From Acheta domesticus (Eukaryota; Arthropoda; Insecta; Orthoptera; Gryllidae), in the NCBI GenBank assembly GCA_031308135.1, contig JAHLJT010000631.1:159068921-159132920 (forward strand): a stretch of 64,000 nucleotides of DNA, in the 5' to 3' direction. Shown here piece after piece: positions 58,465 to 64,000 of the stretch; the first letter of the stretch is position 1, and every line of letters begins with the position of its first letter. The notes under the pieces are model-generated. The model saw only the letters and a list, made by a program, of their open reading frames with translations. It was not told the origin of the DNA and did not search any database. A program made the position numbers and the translations under genes.

Positions 58465-59220
58465 TTTTTTTATTTTATTACTTGAATGAATAATACATGG
58501 TGCAGTAATATTACTTTTTCACATGTAATTCTTCTGGCTTACATTTAACCTAACCAAAAAACTATTTCTAATCAAACTACAAAATTGGCTAAGGATACTC
58601 ATTGAGCACCTACGCTTAGCTTACTTCTGAGAATATATTGAAGAAGGTGTGTAGAGAATGTCTATTGAGGATTCGGGTTGGAAATTCGTTGAGTGTGGCT
58701 AGATTGTAGTGGGCTATTTGATTTATTGAGGATATATTTGAGTAGAAATTGTTGGAGAGATGAGCGCTGTGATGATTGATGGTTCGTAAATGTAATTCTC
58801 TGTGTAGATGATCATTTGAAATGAACCATAGGGCGTGAGTGGCTAATATTAAGAATTTGTTTTGCATTATTTGGATTTTATTGATGTTTGTCTGTGAAGC
58901 GTTCGTCCAGATGGGGCAAGCATACAGCATTAGAGGTTTGATTATTTTCTTATACAGGGTGATGGCATTGTTTAAGGACAGACTGCTATTGTGATTTAGT
59001 AGTGGTTTTAGTTGAATTAATTTGATTTTGTTTTGTTGAATTTTCGTTGCAATGTGAGATTTCCAGGTTAATCTTGTATCGAAGTTTAGTCCTAAGTATT
59101 TAACAGTTTGGTTGTACGGGGCCCAGGGAATTGTGTTGTTGTTAATTTGGAGTGGGGTGGGTGTGGCGAATGTTCTGAGGGAGAATATTTTGGCTGTTGA
59201 TTTTGACGGATTAAGCTTCA
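58465..59220 (-). mobile_element. 5'-truncated Jockey-type LINE
   Basis: A 756-bp insertion with a poly(A)-like 3' end (T-rich on plus, from 58465). It is bounded by a perfect 10-bp direct repeat CAGTGGAGGG at 58455-58464 and 59221-59230. It carries only the end of the reverse transcriptase and the 3' tail. Position and 5' truncation fit target-primed reverse transcription. Confidence 0.92.
58616..59220 (-). pseudogene. Jockey reverse transcriptase C-terminal fragment
   Basis: About 200 codons open to a stop at 58616-58618. Starts KLNPSKSTAKIFSLR at the truncation point, just past where the catalytic FADD block would be. Then VKYLGLNFDTRLTWKSHI, PLLNHNSSLSLNNAITLYKK, LYACPIWTNASQTNINKIQI and FISNDHLHRELHLRTI, all typical of the Jockey-clade C-terminal region. 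The frame is intact, so the insertion is fairly young, but without catalytic residues it is inactive. Open sequence upstream of 59220 belongs to the MITE, not the LINE. Confidence 0.9.
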
Positions 59221-59312
59221 CAGTGGAGGGGTGACGAACTACCTGAAGGGGCGATTTCACTCGTGCCATGGACTCCCGATCGTGGCTCGACCTTGACAGC
59301 ATTGTTCTAGTA

Positions 59313-59734
59313 GAACAGTCGATTTGCCTTACCCTGTCATCTACCTGTCACGAGGGTGAAGAAGCAGAAGGGAAAGAAAAAGAAGGGAAAAGAGGAGAAG
59401 AATGGAAAAAAAGAAGAAAATAAGTATTTAATGATCCTCCAAGAGAACTGTCAAGATATTATTATTATTATTATTAATATTATTATTAAAAAATAAGACA
59501 CCACAACAACAGAATTGTAACCAGACGATTCGTATTCCAGTGAACTTAGGTATGGTATCGCCACACTGCAGTGTCATAACCATACTTATAACATTCACAG
59601 TTATAACAATGTGGCGTGGGTTTGGAAAACTAATGCATGCAGATGAATCTTTTCCTTTACAATCTCTAATCTTCAGAGACACGGCCCAGGTTGCGAGGCG
59701 ATTAAGCTCTTGCGCAACTTAGCCTGTCCGAAAC
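59313..59734. other. Short gene-free stretch with (TTA)n
   Basis: Purine-rich at 59340-59420, then a TTA/ATT microsatellite at about 59457-59487. Nothing else. Confidence 0.6.
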
Positions 59735-60260
59735 AGTGAGAACTATTTGAAGGTGCGTCAAGTAATAAAGTAATTATTCCCTTAAGTGTAGTACATGTAC
59801 CATCCTTGTCAGTGGTGATCCTTCCTCACTGGAACGTGAGATCCGACGCCGATCCACGCACCTCCTCGCCTCCCTTCCCAGTATCTCTACCAGAGGGGCA
59901 CCCCGCCCCCCAGCCGCGTCAAGCTCTTTGCTATGGTTGGTGTCCCAATATGTACGGTAGTGTTGTGCATGTAACCGCGCGAACGAGTATGGGTCTAAGA
60001 CGAGAGAAAGGATAAAAACCGAAAGATAGGGCGCGATGTATGGCCCGTTTAGTTAGGGTACTAATCCGACATTTGCTTGATTGATCGGAGACACCACCGA
60101 AAACTCCCGAAAAGTGCAGACGGCCGCTAAAATTCTCAAGCAGACAATGGTTGGATTTGACCCAGCTCTGCCTGAATGAAAACTAGTCTCGACAGTCCGC
60201 CACTGTTGGAACTATAACCCTAGAAGCTTCCGGTCAACGATGCGGCACCCTGAGCAATGT
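59735..60260 (-). mobile_element. SINE family A, copy 7
   Basis: Reverse-oriented: AAGTGTAGTACATGTACC (tail), CAGAGGGGCACCCCGCCC, GGGCGCGATGTATGGCCCGT, TTAGTTAGGGTACTAATCCG, GCGGCACCCTGAGCAATG (head). All family blocks present, diverged. Confidence 0.8.
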
Positions 60261-60794
60261 TGGCGCTGAGCTCCCGCAGTCGGTCAGCCTGTCCGTGCGG
60301 AGGAAGTGCTGAGCTGGGCGCGGGCGCGGGCGGAGGGGGGGGGGCTGGCGGGGGCGATGGGTCCGCGTGCCAGATGCGCGGGCGCTGGCTGCTGGCGAAG
60401 AGCTATTACGCCGCTCAAGTGCTTTTTTTCCATGTGTCGGTAATGAACGAGCAAATACTTCAAGCGCTTCATGAAAATAATTCTTGTGGAATGCCTCTCT
60501 GAGACATGTTTTATGAGGTGAAATTCAGCATCCCTTCTGCGTTGTAGAAAATGCTTCACCATCGCACTGGTAAGTGTTTTTAAGATTAATTTTGAAGAAT
60601 CGGTATCCAGCTTTTGTTACAATAACAACTTTTCTTTCCTTTCAGCGTTAGTGCTTAAATAAGTTATTTAATGTTAATTTAAAGTTTAATAGTTATTGTA
60701 TTATAATTTTGCAAAAAAAGGACAACATTCTAGAGCTGCATTGCAGCATAAATGTCCATTGTTTCACTGGCTAGAAATTATTTACAAGTATAGA
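60261..60794. other. GC patch and AT-rich stretch
   Basis: 60290-60400 is GC-rich with a G run at 60336-60343. AT-rich after. Nothing identified. Confidence 0.5.
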
Positions 60795-61012
60795 GAGCTT
60801 GTGAGTTATCGTTTCCTGTATTGTTTCAATAGTGTTAGATGCGTTTTACGGCTCTCGCACGCAACCAATCTTTATAAAGGAGGTCACTAATGAGAATTTA
60901 CGGAGGCATGAGGAGAAAATGGCACTTTGATTTAAAAAAACAAAACATGAAGGATTTGTTTTAAAAAAACTCTAAATACTTGTCAAATGCAACCCGCAAT
61001 ACTCGATCAGCG

Positions 61013-61016
<4 letters not shown>

Positions 61017-61058
<42 letters not shown>
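61017..61058. repeat. (AT)21 microsatellite
   Basis: Pure AT dinucleotide run inside repeat B copy 3; copies 1 and 2 lack it. Confidence 0.98.
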
Positions 61059-61060
<2 letters not shown>

Positions 61061-61657
61061 AGTCTATGTAATTAAATAACTCCTAAACAACGCGTTCTAT
61101 TGCCTTAAAACTTGGAATTTTGAGGCCAGGAGCCTCAAAAATGTTGAGGCCAAAGCGGCTTTCTGTAGATTATGGCACTATGGGGGAATATGGTATCTTA
61201 TTGGACATCCTGTTAAATTTTTAGCAGGTCCGGCGTTTCTTGATACTATTCCACGTGCAGAATCGCACGTCTGGGACATGCAGAATTTTCAACTGTATAT
61301 GAAATGAAACTATTTGCTTGATATTCTATGCAACCGATTTGCACGAGGTGTACCTAGGTAATGAAGTTAAATGATATTTCCAAAGAGTAGGGTTGTACTT
61401 GCTCTCTCCTTTTTTCGCATTTTCAACTTTACGTAGCTTTCTTAAGAGAAAAAACTTTTCTAATATTTTTGTGACTGCCAAGGAAAGCGAGAAGCTAACT
61501 GTCAAGGAAGATTGCATAATTACTTAAAACGTTTTTAAAGAAGTATTGTGAATTGTTCCAAGAACATCTATCTATAACACTGAATATACTTTACTTGAAA
61601 ATTTGTTTCAGACATCAATTGGATTGCTTTTTATTTATATTTGATATTCTGTAAGTA

Positions 61658-61962
61658 AAACTTTATTATCACTTCTTTTAATGAATGTCTTATTTACGTA
61701 TTTAGAGATAAACACTTCCATTTAAATTTTAGATATTCCATTCTTATTGTTCTTATAACTATTGTAAGGTTTCGGCTATACCTTAATAACCATTATATAC
61801 ATTTGTATATAATGTAAATAATTGAGATTTAACAACATGATTCAAACCATTTTTAGGAAAGATTGTCATGAAGATGGCTATATAGCCGAAATGTAACAAC
61901 AGTTATAAGAACAATAAAAAATCGAATGTCCTAAAATTTAAAGTGGAACTGTTTATCTCTAA
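61658..61962. mobile_element. Fold-back insert with long inverted repeats
   Basis: Insert absent from the other family B copies, bounded by a perfect 14-bp direct repeat ATATTCTGTAAGTA (61644-61657 and 61963-61976). Inside it, arms of about 80 bp (61701-61780 and 61881-61963) are inverted copies at roughly 85-90 percent, starting TTTAGAGATAAAC. The arms are flanked by TA on both sides, so a TA-targeting MITE (Tc1/mariner type) is the alternative reading. No coding capacity. Confidence 0.8.
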
Positions 61963-62110
61963 ATATTCTGTAAGTACTTTGAAAATTACCTATAGACATT
62001 TTTAAGCAAATCAACACGTTTCGTTAACAAGCTTTACCTCTTAATACGAAAATGGAAGGACAGAGAAGAGGAGGGGTTTTACCATTGCCAGAGTTCTCAC
62101 ACGGATGCGT

Positions 62111-64000
62111 TAGTTTAATATTAAGAGATTATTGTTTTTGAAATAATTACTGAACGCGTAAATACGTTTTTTAGTAAAATATGTCTGGTCACGCTTTCAA
62201 TAAACTTAGAATGTATTGACAATTAAATGTTACTTCATTTACATTTGATATGATCCATATTGAGCTCTTAGAAGCGTAACGTACAATATGCTTCCTATTT
62301 CTTCCGTTATATTTTTTGCGGATAAGGATAAGTGTAAAAGTACTTATCAAAAATTAAAGCTTCATCATTGTGGCGAGAAATGTTGCTATAATAACCAGCC
62401 GCCCACATCATTAGAAACCGTTTACAAAGTTCTTTTGATGAACTCGCCTGTAGCTATCGATTAATCGAGCTGCGCAAGAGATGTCTGCGGCAGAGTTTCA
62501 CGTCAAGTTGGTGGCCCACTTGTTTCTGACCGCTGCGCCGCCACAGCCTCCTCGATCCACTCGGCGTTCAAGGGGCGTAGTAGGAGCCACGCCCGCCGCC
62601 GCCGCCGCCTGGCCGCTACCCGCGCTTGTTTATTTGATATGCATCGCGGCGTGAGAGATCTGCGGCACAACTTCCCCGCAAGCGTGTTTCGAAGAAGTTT
62701 CACAAGACAAAACTGGCAGTCAAGAAGGCGCGAGATCGAAGCCTTCTTCCCAAGAGGGGAGGAGGAGATGAGTAGAATGGGAATGGAACGAGTTGCCTTC
62801 AGAATGATTGCTCTTGTATTCGGGAAAATAAAATTTGGCTTTTGTAGAGAAGTGTTAAGAAACCAAAAAGAAAATGGGAAATTTGAAGAAAACAATGAAT
62901 AGTAACTGAGTTGAAAGTTTTTCAGTCGGACTCATTTTATATCCAGCAGCATAATATTATACCTAGGGCCCTGGAAGAGCAGAGTTTCCAATAAAGGGAA
63001 TATCTAATGGGGTTCCTAACAAAATGAGGATTGCTAACATCCATCCTAAGCAGGTGTATACATTCATTACAAAACTACAAGAAGGTGAAAACATTGTTTT
63101 GTCGTATAAGAGAAACTGTTTAGATAATACAATGGAGAAAGTTTAATATATTTCTCGCCTGATTTCCATTCTGAAATCTTTTATTTTCATTCCTTTTTAC
63201 TATCATTAGTATTTTGCTTAATCGCTTTGGATTAATCACGTGCAAAATCATTTCTATCACAAAAAAATATTCTTGAAAATCTTGTTTTCCAGTTATCGGA
63301 ATTGCTTTCCATTATGAGTAAATGAGCTATTAACTTTCATTGTTATGCAGTGATTGAAAAAAATTTCATGCTTAACTATTAAAAAGTATTGGTCAGATCT
63401 TGTCATCAGAGCGTTTTGATATTAAAAAAACTATGATTTTGATGTTTCGCACCGCTCTAAAAAATCACGTCTGTAAAGTACATCACACTAACCACAAAAA
63501 ATTGTAAACGATTTGCAGGGGCTTTGATGATACAAGAACATATTTTATTGAATTTGATGAATTTATTATAGGATAAGCGAAGGGGGACCACCAAATACAT
63601 AAAACAGCCGTTAGGGACATTTATTTATAATTCTTTCAAGTTAATTTTTTCAGAAATGATACAAAAATAAATGTCTTAAAAGGAGTATTTTTATGACCCT
63701 TAGTGAGAGTGTAGGGAGTAGCGCTTTCTTGAAAATGGAGAATAAATTATTTTAATCTATTTAATTTATAGAGGTTAATCAGATTTTCTAAGCCGAAGGC
63801 AATTACTCTTCTCCAGAAATATCAGACATCTATTGCAAAAAAAGTATATTTAGAAGGATTTAGAAAAAAATCACATACTTAAAGCTATTATCTTCAGAGA
63901 ATATTTAATTTAATTAATTTATATATTTATGAAATACTTTTGAGATATTTAAGATTTACGTATAGTTTCATTTTATCTGTAATACTTTAGACATTTTCAT
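62111..64000. other. Gene-free stretch to the window end
   Basis: 62340-62480 is balanced non-repetitive sequence containing the palindrome TCGATTAATCGA (about 62457-62468). A small GC patch lies at 62510-62700. AT-rich to the end. No gene recognised. Confidence 0.5.

Larger units (their letters stand above)
58318..59304. mobile_element. hAT-type MITE, second copy, split by a LINE
   Basis: Ends CAGTAGTGTCAAGGTC (58318) and, in reverse complement, CAATGCTGTCAAGGTC (59304). Flanking 8-bp repeats CTCTAGTA (58310-58317) and TTCTAGTA (59305-59312) match at seven of eight. Removing the LINE and one copy of its duplication leaves about 221 bp that align, in reverse orientation, to the 234-bp copy at 30676-30909. 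Confidence 0.88.
60795..62110 (+). repeat. Dispersed repeat family B, copy 3, with an insertion
   Basis: Collinear with copy 1 (CGGCTCTCGCACGCAACCAA, TGAAGGATTTGTTTTA, TCAAATGCAACCCGCAATAC, AATAACTCCTAAAC, TTTTGAGGCCAGGAGCCTCA, GCTAACTGTCAAGGAAGA, GAGTTCTCACACGGATGCG). It differs by an (AT)n expansion at 61017-61058 and a 305-bp insert at 61658-61962. Confidence 0.8.

Noticed and set aside
1..64000. CRISPR arrays, operons, prokaryotic transfer or a novel multi-gene defence-type system.
   Set aside because: No spacer-repeat pattern and no gene clusters; all supported features are ordinary for an insect chromosome.

Overview
This is an insect nuclear genome window. It has a low-GC background of long gene-free stretches, broken by many short GC-rich islands. 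Two protein-coding loci can be supported. One is a large internal exon of the ER-membrane gene Tmtc2 (3906-5020, + strand). The other is a complete three-exon RR-2 cuticular protein gene (7348-11861, - strand) with a TATA promoter near 11966. The cuticle gene makes the source an arthropod, almost certainly an insect. The repeat content and wide introns suggest a large-genome lineage, but I cannot name the species.

Layout. 1-3905: non-coding, with a 15-bp minisatellite at 1400-1808. 3906-5020: Tmtc2 exon; its reading frame shifts once inside a Ser-rich linker. 5021-64000: no further Tmtc2 exon was recognised, so the gene either has a very long intron here or continues on another scaffold. 6577-12006: cuticle gene with its 3' region, two introns, promoter and an upstream palindrome. 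12 kb onward: mobile-element debris and GC-rich islands. An assembly gap of exactly 1000 N lies at 49744-50743, next to a candidate LTR with a primer-binding site.

Mobile elements. At least seven copies of a tRNA-headed SINE (family A), plus four other tRNA-headed SINEs; one of these (32.6 kb) carries a tail like that of family A. Two Jockey-type LINE remnants. A hAT-type MITE at 30676-30909 with a perfect 8-bp target duplication. A second copy of that MITE at 58318-59304, split by a 5'-truncated Jockey insertion that has its own perfect 10-bp target duplication. A 305-bp fold-back insert at 61658-61962 sitting in one of three copies of another dispersed repeat (family B). A third repeat family (C) in three copies. 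A 650-bp tetranucleotide (CCCG-type) array occupies 40.9-41.6 kb.

The two genes are not known to work together. Tmtc2 belongs to a family of ER O-mannosyltransferases, and the cuticle protein is secreted and binds chitin. I found no CRISPR array, no operon, no functional tRNA or rRNA gene, and no evidence of an undescribed multi-gene system. The most informative signals are the datable nested transposon insertions, the frame change in the Tmtc2 exon, and the strand-asymmetric GC-rich islands.
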